DNA from: Kiritimatiellia bacterium
Lineage (GTDB): Bacteria; Verrucomicrobiota; Kiritimatiellia; RFP12; UBA1067
DNA: 11,562 nt
Reading direction: 5' to 3'
Assembly (NCBI GenBank): GCA_017965685.1
Contig: JAGCPM010000169.1
Coordinates: 1 to 11,562 of the forward strand
The position numbers and the translations under genes were made by a program. Every line of letters begins with the position of its first letter. Within the stretch, counting starts at the first letter, position 1. The notes beneath the pieces were generated by a model. It worked only from the letters and a program-made list of their open reading frames with translations. It had not been told where the DNA came from and did no database searches. This document shows, piece by piece, positions 1 through 7,716 of this stretch.

Positions 1-3000
1 AAGCCGCTCTTCGACGCCTTCGCGAACTACGAGCGCCAGGACATCCAGGAGACGTTCGCCGCGAAGGTGGACGCGCACATTGCCACGCTCAGGGACGCCC
101 AGGAGCGCGGCGTGAGCGTGAACGGCGTCCGCGTTCCGCTGAGCGACGCCCAGCGTGCCGACGTGGACGATGCGATCGCCCGGGTCGACGCCCTCAAGGA
201 GGGGCTCCAGAACGTGCAGGGCAACAACCGTCCGATCACCCGCGAGAGCCTTGCGGCGCTCACGGCCAGACTCGGCGGCGCCGTCGAGAGGTTCATGGCG
301 AAGCTCGCGAATCCGGGCCCAAGCCGCGCCCCGAGGCAGAACTACTTCGCCAGCGCCTTCGGCGGACTCGGCGCCAGGATAGAGAGCGACGCCGACTACC
401 GCATCAGACTCCCCGCGGTGCAGGCGGACTACAACCAATCCGCCACCAACGCGGCGAATCCCTTCGCGGGGCAGGGCGGCGCGGGCTTTGCGTCCTTCGA
501 CGAGCTCTCGCGCACCGTCCGCGCCGAGATCGCGATCGGCAGGACGATCAACGTGAACAACCCCGAGCTCAAGGCGATGGCGCTCGACATCTTCCACGAA
601 CTCGAGGAGGCGAGGCCGTTCCTGGACATCGACGCGGAAAACAACATCGTCGGCTTCAAGCAGATCGGCGACGGCAAGCCCGGCGAACTCGTCGTCGCCG
701 CCGCGCTGAAGGCGGCGGTCGCCAGACGCACCGCAGAATGCGTCGCGGAGCTGGCGACGCTACAGAACGGCGCCGCGCTCGATGTCGAGAAGTACACCGG
801 CCCTGCCGGGATGACGGCGCTGAAGGCGGCCATCAGGGAGTCCTTCGCGGCCGAGATCAACCGCTACGCCGATGTCGTCGAGGCGGCTGGGAGGCCGGTC
901 GCGGAACTTCTTCCGGGCGAGGTCCTGAAACGTGGCAACGACGTGTTCGGACTGGACCTCGAATACATCCGCAAGGAGGGCAAGCTCGAAGCGCTCAAGA
1001 CGATCGTCCTCGGAATGATCACCTCGGACTCCCGCGAGGCCTACCTGACGCTCAAGGCCGAGGACCCCGAAGCCGCCGACCGGATGATGGACCGGTGGCT
1101 GCATCAGCGGGAGCCGCTCACAGACCAGCTGCAGTCCGCCCTGATGGTTGACGGCGCGTCGCTCAAGGGCCTTCAGGCGTCGCTCCTTGACGGCTCCCTG
1201 CCGCTCGACGGCAGCATCAACCTGGCGACCGCGCTTGTTCTGCAGTACCTCTGCAAGTTCGGCTACGAAAACGCGGGGGAGCCGGAGCTTGGGTCCGCAG
1301 GGTTCGCGAATCCCAATGCCGGCGAGAACCTGGCCCTCCTCGTCAGGAACGGCCTGACGCCCGAAAAGATCGCCCAGTTCTGCAGTGCCGCCGACGCGGA
1401 GAATCCGGTTCAAGCGCCCCTCGATCCCAGCCAGAAGGCGTACGCGCTCTTTTCGCGCCTTTCACTCCTGTTCTTGATCAACCGATGCGACGCCGGCGGC
1501 CTCGACGCGTTGACCATGCGCATCGTGGGAAAGCCCCTCTGCGATTTGACCGCAGCGGACGATAAGATGATCGAATGCCTGCGTCTGGGCGTGCGGGATG
1601 CCTCCCCGGCGGAATACAGGAGCGTCAGCGCCTACGAACTCGATCCGTTTACGAGGCTCGACGACGCCCAGAAGGCCGGCGCCATGTTCTTCATGCGCAC
1701 CGCCACGCCGACCACCGCCCATGTGCCGGATACGATGGCCATCTACCGTGCACTGAAGGCGATGTCCGCGCCGAACGGTCCGGTCGAGTCGGAGGTGACG
1801 TACAACGGAGTACGCTTCACGCTTCGCCTGGAGAACGGCGTCCTCACCGCGAAGGAGCACGTGAACATCGAGAAATGGGAGCTGCGCCCGGGATGGAACC
1901 ATGCGCACCACGAGGTCGATAAGGTGCGCCGCGACGTCTCGATCCCGATCGTGTGCCCGCTCGACGTGCGGGGCTTCATCGGACAGATCGAGGAGGAAAT
2001 CGCGGCCCATGCGACGGCCTACGGACGCGAAGCCGCGCTCGCGCTCTTCAACGTCGAGGGATTCGACGCGGGCTCCAGCCGCGCCCGCCAGCTCGCGCTG
2101 AACGTGATCTCCGGCATAACGGGCACGCTCGCGGCGGAACTCTGCCATGTGCCCACTACGAGTCTCGTCGAACTCGCGCGCGGCATGCTGCAGACCGCCG
2201 GCGACCCGAAGGCGTTCTTCAAGGAGAGGCTCGCCGGACTCGATGGCGACGGCGTGCCGCGCTTCAACGGCGCGGCCACGCTCGAACTCTACAGGAAGAT
2301 GCAGGCGGCCGACCGGCACCAGGTCGACGAGATGGTCAGGATACCCGAGGAGCCCAAGACCCGGGAAGGCGAGACGCTCGCCCAGGCGTCCCTGCGCCGC
2401 GTCCACGAGTTCATCGCCGAGCTCGTCATGCCGGACGACACGACTCGCTACGACATTGACCGCGACGCCGGGAAGACGGATGCGGACATCATGCGCCGGA
2501 CGCTGCTCTCCCACAAGGCCGAACTCCGCGTGATTCTCCGCTCGCTCGGCACCGACACGGACCTCCTGGAGACCTTCAGCCTCGCCACCGGCGACGCCGT
2601 CAACAACGTGGTGCCGCGCACACACGAGGTCGCCACGGCGCTCAAGTCGCGCATGCTGCAGCTGAAGTCCATGGTGGATGCCGCGGGCGGAATCGACGCC
2701 TTCTACCTCGCGATGGAGGCGAACGACGGCGCCGGCGTCCCCGGCCTTGCCGACTTCCTCAACGGCTTCACCGCCGACCTCGCCGCGGCATCGGACAAGG
2801 TGCTCGCGAAGATGCAGGGCGTCCTCACCGCGAGGCTCTCCGCCGCGTTCCGCCAGTCCACTGCGTCCGCCAAGAACAAGCCGCTCTGGCAGAAGACGCT
2901 TGACGAGATCGCGGGCGCCGGAACGCTCGACGTCGATACCGGCTACGGACAGCTCCTCATGGAGGCGCTTTCGACCTACTTCTCCAAGATGGAGCCGATC

Positions 3001-5565
3001 GACCGCCACCGCATGGCGTCCTCGCTGCTGCGCTACGCAGGCTCCGACTCCAATTCGGGCGAGATACTTGGCGCGCTTATCAAGGGCGCGGGCCCGGTGC
3101 TGCAGAAGCTCATGCAGGGACTCCCGCAGACAGCGCTTCCGGCGGACCTCCGCCAGGCGGTGACGGATCTCAAGAGCAACCTCCCGTCCATCCCGCCGGA
3201 GATGGTCCGCGCCACGCTCCTCGACATGGTCCAGCGCTCCAACGGGCGCATCACGTCGATCGAGCTGACGAAGTCCCTCGGCGCGGCGACGGTCGGACAG
3301 GCGTTCCTCTGCAGGATCGTGACGGTTGACAACCCCGCGGGCGAGGAGTGCGTCGTCAAGATCCTGCGTCCGGACGTCCAGGCCCGCGCACGCCGCGAGC
3401 GCGACCTCTTCCTCGACATCGCGAAGCGGACGAAGGGGATGGCGGGCGTGTTCGACGTCCGGCTCGAGGGCATCTTCAAGGAGCTAGACTTCACGGTGGA
3501 GGCCAACAACGTCAAGCAGGGCGCGATCTACACCTCCGGCGTCGTCAACGACAAGATCGGCGGCGTCCGCAGCATGGAGCTGTACCCGTTCATCGGCGCG
3601 ACCGCCAACACGCTGGTCGTTCGCAAGGCGCCCGGCGTCACCTTCGACCGCTACATCGCCGACTCGAAGGCCAAGATCGAGGCGATTCTCCGCATGATGA
3701 AGAAGACGCGCAACGAGGATGGGAGCGTAACCTACCTGAGCGGCGACATGAGCAAGATCGCCACGACGCGCGCGGCGCTGATCAGCACGTACAACGACAT
3801 CCTCACGCGGCAGAAGCATCTCACCAACTTCATCGAGAAGTGGACGTTCGAGGCCATCTTCGACGGCGGGTTCTTCCACGGCGACGTGCACGCCGGCAAC
3901 CTGATGTGCGACGGATCGCACCTCACGGTGATCGACTACGGCAACGCCTCGAGGTTCTCGGCGAGAGAGCTAGAGAGCCTCAAGTGGGCGCTCGCCTGGA
4001 TTCCGGCGAAGAACGCCGCGAAGTTCGTCGAACACTACGAGAAGCTCCTGTCGCCTGCGGGCAGGAAGGGCCTCGCCGGCAAGCGCGACGCCCTCGTCAA
4101 GGCGCTGCAGGAGGTCTTCGACCGCGCCGACGCATCCGACGTCGGACGCATCATGGCGGCGGCATTCCAGCTCATCCAGGAGCAGGGCGTGGAACTGCCG
4201 GGTCCGATCTTCGGCCTGCTGCAGAGCATGCAGCGGCTTGACGAGACGGCGAGGCTCATGAACGAGCAGCTGTCGGGGATCAAGACGGCGCTCAACTCGA
4301 TGAGGCTCACCGACACGCTCCAGGAAGGCGAGAGTGTGCCCGACTTCCTCGCACCGCTTCTCGAGATGATGAATCCCGAGACGGGTGCGAAGGTCGTCGA
4401 GAATGGAATCACCCTCAAGGCGATTTTCGAAGAATTCCAGAAGAGCGTTGCCGCCGAGTCCATCGTCATGGGGGACTTGAATCAGTACGCCCTGGTCGCG
4501 CGAAGATACATCACGAATTACGTGATGCGCATGGGAGCGAAACCGGATGGCGCCCAGCCGACCTACGAGGAGAAGATGCTTGAGATGGTCGACACGGCGG
4601 CGGACAATCCGGATTCGGCGGAGGCAAGGGACGCGGTCTTCGCACAGCTTGAGCACATACGCGCGTTCGCGTCCGCCCGCGTCGAATACGGCGACAGCGC
4701 CGAGCGTATCACTGCGGCTCAGCTGCTGGCGACGCTCTCCGCCACGCCCCCGGAGCCGATTTCGGGGCATCGCGAAGAGTGGCGTCAGTACATGAGCTCG
4801 TTGATTCGCGGACAGCTCGCCTCGGTGGTCCCCGGAGTGTTCTCCGGACTCGAGAACACGTTCGCCAGCGAGGATTTCGACGGGAACATGGACCCGGTGG
4901 TCAAACCGTATGAGGACGCGTCTGCCGGGTTCGGCAAGGCGATCAACCGCGGCAGCGAGAAGTTCGCGGCGTCGTTCTCGGGCTTCGGCGGGGCGCTCAA
5001 CGCACTGGGCAACGGCGCGATCGGCCTCAGGAGCACGCTGAAGGACATCGCGAAGGATGCCCGCCGCGAGACCCATCGCGAGTCCTACGTGAATGCCAAC
5101 TACGGCGGCTACGCCGCCCAGCACGGCATCTACGCCATGGAGTCGGTCCTGATCGAGAAGACGATGCAGGACTTCCGCTTCATGCCGCACCTGGTGAAGA
5201 CGCTCGCGAAATCGGGATGGAACACGAGGGCCGAGAACCGCCAGTCGGTCGTCCAGTCGCTCGCGTTCAACATCGAGATCGTCATGTCCGAACTCGCCAG
5301 GGCGGGCTTCGCCGAGCGCGTCGCCAACCCTGAGAGGCGCAAGGCGTTCATCGAACTCGCGATGACGAAGCTGATTGCGCCCCATCCCGAGTGGTACCAC
5401 GCCCTCGAAAACGTGGACGCGGCGGGGATCGACCAGATCGCCGGCGACAATGCGGACGTGAAGACGGCGCTCCAGTTCCTGAAGTCCGTCGCGGAGAATC
5501 CGCCGGACGACCGTCTCACCGCCGAAGACAACCAAGAAATCGACCAGATGTTCCGCATCATCTAA
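1..5565 (+). CDS. Giant protein with ABC1/UbiB-like atypical kinase domain (5' partial), candidate secreted effector
   Basis: The frame is open from the first base, so the start lies upstream; the GTG at 67 is merely internal. At least 1,854 residues are visible (numbered from base 1), ending at TAA 5563-5565. Residues about 1030-1340 match the ABC1/ADCK/UbiB kinase fold in order: a KxGQ-like element GPVLQKLMQ (1031-1039), an A-rich loop LGAATVGQ (1093-1100), the ATP-binding lysine in VVKILRPD (K1120), ELDFTVEANN (1161-1170), the catalytic loop FFHGDVHAGN (1291-1300; D1295, N1300) and a DFG-like IDYGN (D1312). Family enzymes bind ATP, and bacterial UbiB supports ubiquinone synthesis, but they are about 500-550 residues long. 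Here the kinase is embedded between about 1,000 upstream and 500 downstream residues. These flanks are rich in Ala, Arg, Glu and Leu, probably helical, without obvious membrane segments, and I do not recognise them. A CesT-like chaperone gene follows 34 bases downstream, so I infer a large type III effector. The substrate is unknown. Kinase domain confidence is high; the effector role is inference. Confidence 0.88.
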   Translation, partial: KPLFDAFANYERQDIQETFAAKVDAHIATLRDAQERGVSVNGVRVPLSDAQRADVDDAIARVDALKEGLQNVQGNNRPITRESLAALTARLGGAVERFMAKLANPGPSRAPRQNYFASAFGGLGARIESDADYRIRLPAVQADYNQSATNAANPFAGQGGAGFASFDELSRTVRAEIAIGRTINVNNPELKAMALDIFHELEEARPFLDIDAENNIVGFKQIGDGKPGELVVAAALKAAVARRTAECVAELATLQNGAALDVEKYTGPAGMTALKAAIRESFAAEINRYADVVEAAGRPVAELLPGEVLKRGNDVFGLDLEYIRKEGKLEALKTIVLGMITSDSREAYLTLKAEDPEAADRMMDRWLHQREPLTDQLQSALMVDGASLKGLQASLLDGSLPLDGSINLATALVLQYLCKFGYENAGEPELGSAGFANPNAGENLALLVRNGLTPEKIAQFCSAADAENPVQAPLDPSQKAYALFSRLSLLFLINRCDAGGLDALTMRIVGKPLCDLTAADDKMIECLRLGVRDASPAEYRSVSAYELDPFTRLDDAQKAGAMFFMRTATPTTAHVPDTMAIYRALKAMSAPNGPVESEVTYNGVRFTLRLENGVLTAKEHVNIEKWELRPGWNHAHHEVDKVRRDVSIPIVCPLDVRGFIGQIEEEIAAHATAYGREAALALFNVEGFDAGSSRARQLALNVISGITGTLAAELCHVPTTSLVELARGMLQTAGDPKAFFKERLAGLDGDGVPRFNGAATLELYRKMQAADRHQVDEMVRIPEEPKTREGETLAQASLRRVHEFIAELVMPDDTTRYDIDRDAGKTDADIMRRTLLSHKAELRVILRSLGTDTDLLETFSLATGDAVNNVVPRTHEVATALKSRMLQLKSMVDAAGGIDAFYLAMEANDGAGVPGLADFLNGFTADLAAASDKVLAKMQGVLTARLSAAFRQSTASAKNKPLWQKTLDEIAGAGTLDVDTGYGQLLMEALSTYFSKMEPIDRHRMASSLLRYAGSDSNSGEILGALIKGAGPVLQKLMQGLPQTALPADLRQAVTDLKSNLPSIPPEMVRATLLDMVQRSNGRITSIELTKSLGAATVGQAFLCRIVTVDNPAGEECVVKILRPDVQARARRERDLFLDIAKRTKGMAGVFDVRLEGIFKELDFTVEANNVKQGAIYTSGVVNDKIGGVRSMELYPFIGATANTLVVRKAPGVTFDRYIADSKAKIEAILRMMKKTRNEDGSVTYLSGDMSKIATTRAALISTYNDILTRQKHLTNFIEKWTFEAIFDGGFFHGDVHAGNLMCDGSHLTVIDYGNASRFSARELESLKWALAWIPAKNAAKFVEHYEKLLSPAGRKGLAGKRDALVKALQEVFDRADASDVGRIMAAAFQLIQEQGVELPGPIFGLLQSMQRLDETARLMNEQLSGIKTALNSMRLTDTLQEGESVPDFLAPLLEMMNPETGAKVVENGITLKAIFEEFQKSVAAESIVMGDLNQYALVARRYITNYVMRMGAKPDGAQPTYEEKMLEMVDTAADNPDSAEARDAVFAQLEHIRAFASARVEYGDSAERITAAQLLATLSATPPEPISGHREEWRQYMSSLIRGQLASVVPGVFSGLENTFASEDFDGNMDPVVKPYEDASAGFGKAINRGSEKFAASFSGFGGALNALGNGAIGLRSTLKDIAKDARRETHRESYVNANYGGYAAQHGIYAMESVLIEKTMQDFRFMPHLVKTLAKSGWNTRAENRQSVVQSLAFNIEIVMSELARAGFAERVANPERRKAFIELAMTKLIAPHPEWYHALENVDAAGIDQIAGDNADVKTALQFLKSVAENPPDDRLTAEDNQEIDQMFRII

Positions 5566-5599
5566 TGACCGGGCGTCGGCAAGGAGGGAATACGGCTAA

Positions 5600-6058
5600 A
5601 TGACATTCGAAGAACTGATATCGGCCCTGGGCGAGAGAATCGGGGTGGATCTGGCGGCGGAGGACGGGTCGTGCGTCATCAACGTGGACGACATGGTCGT
5701 GACGCTCATGAGCCTGCCGGACTCCGACAGGCTCGCAGTCTACGGCGAAATCGGCGATCCGCCCCCCGAGGGACTGGAGCAGCTGCTCTCGGCCATGCTC
5801 GAGGCGAACCACCTCTTCGCCGGGACTGCGGGAGCTACGATCTCGCGCGACCATGAAACGGGCAGGTTCCATCTCTGCCGGCATGAGCCGCTCGCGATCC
5901 TGGACGCGGACTCGCTCGCCGCACTCGTGGAATCATTCGTGAACACCCTCGAGATATGGCGCAAGGCGATTGCCTCCTACCGCCCAGTCGCGAAGTCGGC
6001 TGCGGAGGGCGCCGACGAGGCCCCGCAGTTCGGCGCCACGGGTTTCGTTCAGGTGTAG
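5600..6058 (+). CDS. CesT/Tir-chaperone family type III secretion chaperone
   Basis: This 152-residue acidic protein has the layout of class I type III secretion chaperones (CesT/SycE-like). It opens with a helix MTFEELISALGERIGV, then strand-like SCVINVDDMVVTLMSL and LAVYGEIGDPP. Next comes the typical helix LEQLLSAMLEANHLFAGTAG with strands ATISRDHETGRFHLCRHEPL, and a final helix ALVESFVNTLEIWRKAI. The length fits the family (about 130-170). Family members form homodimers that wrap an N-terminal segment of an effector and keep it export-competent in the cytoplasm. The last 25 residues are a probably disordered tail. The ATG at 5600 is preceded by AAGGAGGG (5581-5588), 11 bases away. The gene starts 34 bases after the giant kinase-like gene with no promoter evident between, so the two are probably co-transcribed and cognate. 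No secretion apparatus gene lies in the window, so chaperone function is inferred from fold and context. Confidence 0.8.
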   Translation: MTFEELISALGERIGVDLAAEDGSCVINVDDMVVTLMSLPDSDRLAVYGEIGDPPPEGLEQLLSAMLEANHLFAGTAGATISRDHETGRFHLCRHEPLAILDADSLAALVESFVNTLEIWRKAIASYRPVAKSAAEGADEAPQFGATGFVQV

Positions 6059-6067
6059 GGTGCGCTC

Positions 6068-6088
6068 ATGCCGCCGCGCGCGCGGCAT
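6068..6088 (+). other. GC-rich palindrome after the chaperone gene
   Basis: The arms ATGCCGC (6068-6074) and GCGGCAT (6082-6088) can pair around a 7-base loop. Alternatively the perfect 14-base palindrome GCCGCGCGCGCGGC (6073-6086) can form. It lies 10 bases after the chaperone stop, where a terminator would be expected. No T-run follows (the next bases are CCTAAAAACGG), so it is not a classical intrinsic terminator. It may be an mRNA 3' stabilising hairpin. Confidence 0.45.
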
Positions 6089-6106
6089 CCTAAAAACGGC
6101 GAAGTT

Positions 6107-6115
6107 TGGTATATC
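6107..6115 (+). promoter_or_regulatory. Possible extended -10 promoter before repeat copy 1
   Basis: TGG followed by TATATC (6110-6115) resembles an extended -10 element, with no recognisable -35. It would drive transcription into the micro-ORF starting at GTG 6145, which has AAAGGAAGG (6131-6139) in front of it. Similar TGn-plus-hexamer elements precede the ATPase, transglutaminase and eno genes in this window. Weak evidence on its own. Confidence 0.3.
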
Positions 6116-6130
6116 ACCGCCAGAATGGCG

Positions 6131-6240
6131 AAAGGAAGGTTAAAGTGAAACCATTTGCACGAATCAACTTGTCCTCCGCCGCTCTGCTTAGGGGGATCTT
6201 CGTCTCATCCCTCGCGCGAGAGGGGGCGGGAAACAGATGA
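6131..6240 (+). repeat. Leader repeat, copy 1, with a 31-codon micro-ORF
   Basis: First of three direct copies of a short repeat. The part shared by all copies encodes [MV]K[PL]FARINLSS, and its core TTTGCACGAATCAACTTG (6153-6170) is identical in the three. In this copy a purine-rich AAAGGAAGG precedes GTG 6145, and an open frame runs to TGA 6238-6240. After the shared start it reads AALLRGIFVSSLAREGAGNR. The DNA following the core (GCCGCTCTGCTTAGGGGGA) closely matches copy 3. Whether a peptide is made is unknown. The different endings in the three copies suggest a dispersed repeat that happens to carry a start site rather than a conserved small protein. Confidence 0.6.
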
Positions 6241-6255
6241 TGCAGAATGGATGAC

Positions 6256-6296
6256 AGTTTGAGATGTTTTCCGAATCTCCAAAAAGTTCTCAAACT
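6256..6296. repeat. Inverted repeat upstream of the ATPase promoter
   Basis: The 9-base arms AGTTTGAGA (6256-6264) and TCTCAAACT (6288-6296) are perfect complements around a 23-base spacer. The spacer contains TTTT (6267-6270) and AAAA (6281-6284), which could extend the pairing. The right arm overlaps where a -35 box would sit for the TATAAT at 6316. The geometry would suit an operator for a dimeric repressor or an RNA hairpin; which of these is not decided by the sequence. Confidence 0.45.
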
Positions 6297-6312
6297 CAAA
6301 CCGGCGATAATT

Positions 6313-6321
6313 TGATATAAT
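6313..6321 (+). promoter_or_regulatory. Extended -10 promoter (TGA-TATAAT) of the ATPase gene
   Basis: A perfect TATAAT hexamer (6316-6321) is preceded by TGA, giving an extended -10 element. No good -35 is seen at the expected position (about 6292-6298). It would produce a very short leader: transcription would begin near 6328, just before the purine-rich AAAGGAG (6331-6337). This is the best promoter candidate for the ATPase gene. Confidence 0.55.
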
Positions 6322-6375
6322 ACGCATTGCAAAGGAGTATGCCGCAGGAAGAAGACCATACAAAGAGAAGCCTAT

Positions 6376-7578
6376 GTGGCGTGGCTGGCGCAGTTCCGCG
6401 ACCAGCCGCTGATAAAGGTGCTTACTGGCATGAGGCGGGTAGGCAAGTCCACGATTATGAGGATGTTTGCGCAAGGCCTCAGACGTGAGGGCGTGCCTGC
6501 GTCTCGCATAGTCATGGTAAACTTCGAGGAACTTGAGAACGCCCCGCTGAGAACAGCGGAGGCTCTGCATAGGTTCATTGTCGGTAAACTGGCGAGGGGT
6601 GGAACTACATACGTATTCCTTGACGAGATACAACGTGTGGAGCATTACGAGGAGGTTCTGGACAGCCTCTACGTCAAGAAAGGTGTCGATCTTTATGTTA
6701 CTGGCTCGACGGCAGATCTGTTTTCGTCCGAGATCGCTACGCTTCTGACCGGTCGTTATGTGGAAATGAACGTGTTGCCGTTTTCGTTTCTGGAAATGAC
6801 AAGGGCTGTTGGAGGCAAGGTCGGGGATGCGGAGGAAAAGCGCCGTTTCATGGATTTTCTCACATACGGATCTTTGCCGGAGTCGTTCGCATTCAAGACG
6901 GGATCGCCGGAGCAGCGCGAGTATGTGGAGTCCGTTTACCGCACGATACTTGAAAAGGACGTGCTGAAGCGGAACAAGGAAGGCGGAAGGCTTCTCGTCG
7001 GGCAGATGCTGAAGTACATGGCTAGCGCCATATCCTCCCTTACATCCCCGAAGCGCATGGCTGACCGGCTCAAGGCAAATGGCGTAAAGGTCAGCGCCAA
7101 TACGGTTTCGTCGTATCTGGACATCCTCGAAGATTGCTATTTCATATACAAGGCCGACAGATTCGACGTCAAGGGAGGCGAGATGCTCAAGCTGATAAAC
7201 AAGTACTATCTGACTGATTTCGGCTTCAGGTATTATACGCTGAGCAATCCCGACATCGAGATTCAGCAGCTCCTTGAAAACGCGGTGTTCCTTGAACTGC
7301 TTCGCCGGCGCTACAAGGTCGCAACCGGCAAGGTTGACGAACGCGAGGTTGATTTCGTGGTCAAAGGCAACAATGATTTGCTTTGCTACATACAGGTTGC
7401 CGTCACAGTTGCGGAGAAAGAGAAGTATAGTCAGGAAGTAGCCGCGTTCAAATCGATACGGGACAACTATCCTAAACTAATCCTTACGCTTGACGACATC
7501 TTTATCGAAAACCGCAATGGCATTCAAACGATGAACGTCATTGACTTCATTACGGGCAGGTGCGCCCTGCCCGTGTGA
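6376..7578 (+). CDS. AAA_14 / DUF4143 family ATPase
   Basis: From GTG 6376 the protein has 400 residues: Walker A TGMRRVGKST (17-26), Walker B YVFLDEIQ (79-86), a YVTGSTADLF segment, LLTGRYVEMNVLPFSFLEM, YGSLPESF, and a C-terminal DUF4143 half with a helix-turn-helix-like stretch and a nuclease-like EVDFVV...YIQV signature (E324 onwards). This is the common family of predicted ATPases, often duplicated and scattered in gut bacterial genomes, with no settled function. The start is uncertain. Codons upstream of GTG 6376 in the same frame encode KTIQREAYV, which fits the usual family N-terminus, but no ATG, GTG or TTG occurs there; the frame is open back to 6316. ATG 6339 is one base out of frame. 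A one-base insertion or an unusual start is possible. Base composition is near 50% GC, clearly below the upstream kinase gene. Repeat copies lie on both sides. Confidence 0.9.
   Translation: MAWLAQFRDQPLIKVLTGMRRVGKSTIMRMFAQGLRREGVPASRIVMVNFEELENAPLRTAEALHRFIVGKLARGGTTYVFLDEIQRVEHYEEVLDSLYVKKGVDLYVTGSTADLFSSEIATLLTGRYVEMNVLPFSFLEMTRAVGGKVGDAEEKRRFMDFLTYGSLPESFAFKTGSPEQREYVESVYRTILEKDVLKRNKEGGRLLVGQMLKYMASAISSLTSPKRMADRLKANGVKVSANTVSSYLDILEDCYFIYKADRFDVKGGEMLKLINKYYLTDFGFRYYTLSNPDIEIQQLLENAVFLELLRRRYKVATGKVDEREVDFVVKGNNDLLCYIQVAVTVAEKEKYSQEVAAFKSIRDNYPKLILTLDDIFIENRNGIQTMNVIDFITGRCALPV
7552..7574 (+). other. Strong hairpin at the end of the ATPase gene
   Basis: ACGGGCAGG (7552-7560) and CCTGCCCGT (7566-7574) form a perfect 9-bp stem with a 5-base loop, finishing one base before the stop codon TGA 7576-7578. 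The hairpin therefore encodes the last residues of the ATPase. No T-run follows, so it is not a standard intrinsic terminator. It may mark the mRNA 3' end or protect it. Confidence 0.5.
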
Positions 7579-7644
7579 AGAATCTGCGGCGGCAAACGAA
7601 AGAAAGAGATAGGAGCAACCCATGAAACTCTTTGCACGAATCAA

Positions 7645-7716
7645 CTTGTCCTCCGTTTTATCCTCCGTCTTGTCCTCCGTAGCCTTGGCGAAGGAGGAAG
7701 CCTTGGCGAAGGAGGA
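7645..7716 (+). repeat. Tandem 12-mers (x3) followed by tandem 18-mers (x2)
   Basis: Three 12-base units, CTTGTCCTCCGT, TTTATCCTCCGT and CTTGTCCTCCGT, fill 7645-7680. They are followed directly by two identical 18-base units AGCCTTGGCGAAGGAGGA at 7681-7698 and 7699-7716. Both periods are multiples of three, so the micro-ORF of copy 2 stays open. The pattern is typical of replication slippage. Confidence 0.85.
7673..7698. repeat. REP-like palindrome, copy A
   Basis: TCCTCC (7673-7678) pairs with GGAGGA (7693-7698), and the inner GCC/GGC pair around TT, with a GTA/GAA internal loop between the two stems. Positions 7677-7697 match the reverse complement of 7943-7963 at 19 of 21 bases. This is a dispersed palindromic element present here in two opposite orientations. 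Confidence 0.6.

Noticed and set aside
67..69. GTG 67 as the start of the giant gene
   Set aside because: The frame is open to base 1 without a stop, and no ribosome site precedes this GTG, so the real start is outside the window.
1462..3009. 515-codon open frame on the minus strand inside the giant gene
   Set aside because: It is antisense to a continuous coding frame with clear kinase motifs. Its translation is rich in Arg, Glu, Val and His with no recognisable domain, as expected for a shadow in GC-rich DNA.
3348..4241. 297-codon plus-strand frame within the kinase region
   Set aside because: Out of frame with the kinase; Arg- and Gly-rich low-information translation typical of a shifted GC-rich gene.
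3970..5535. 521-codon open frame on the minus strand
   Set aside because: Same reason: composition artefact opposite the C-terminal part of the giant gene, no motif and no ribosome site seen.
6068..6088. Intrinsic terminator after the chaperone gene
   Set aside because: The palindrome is strong but there is no T-run on either side, so it is reported only as a hairpin.
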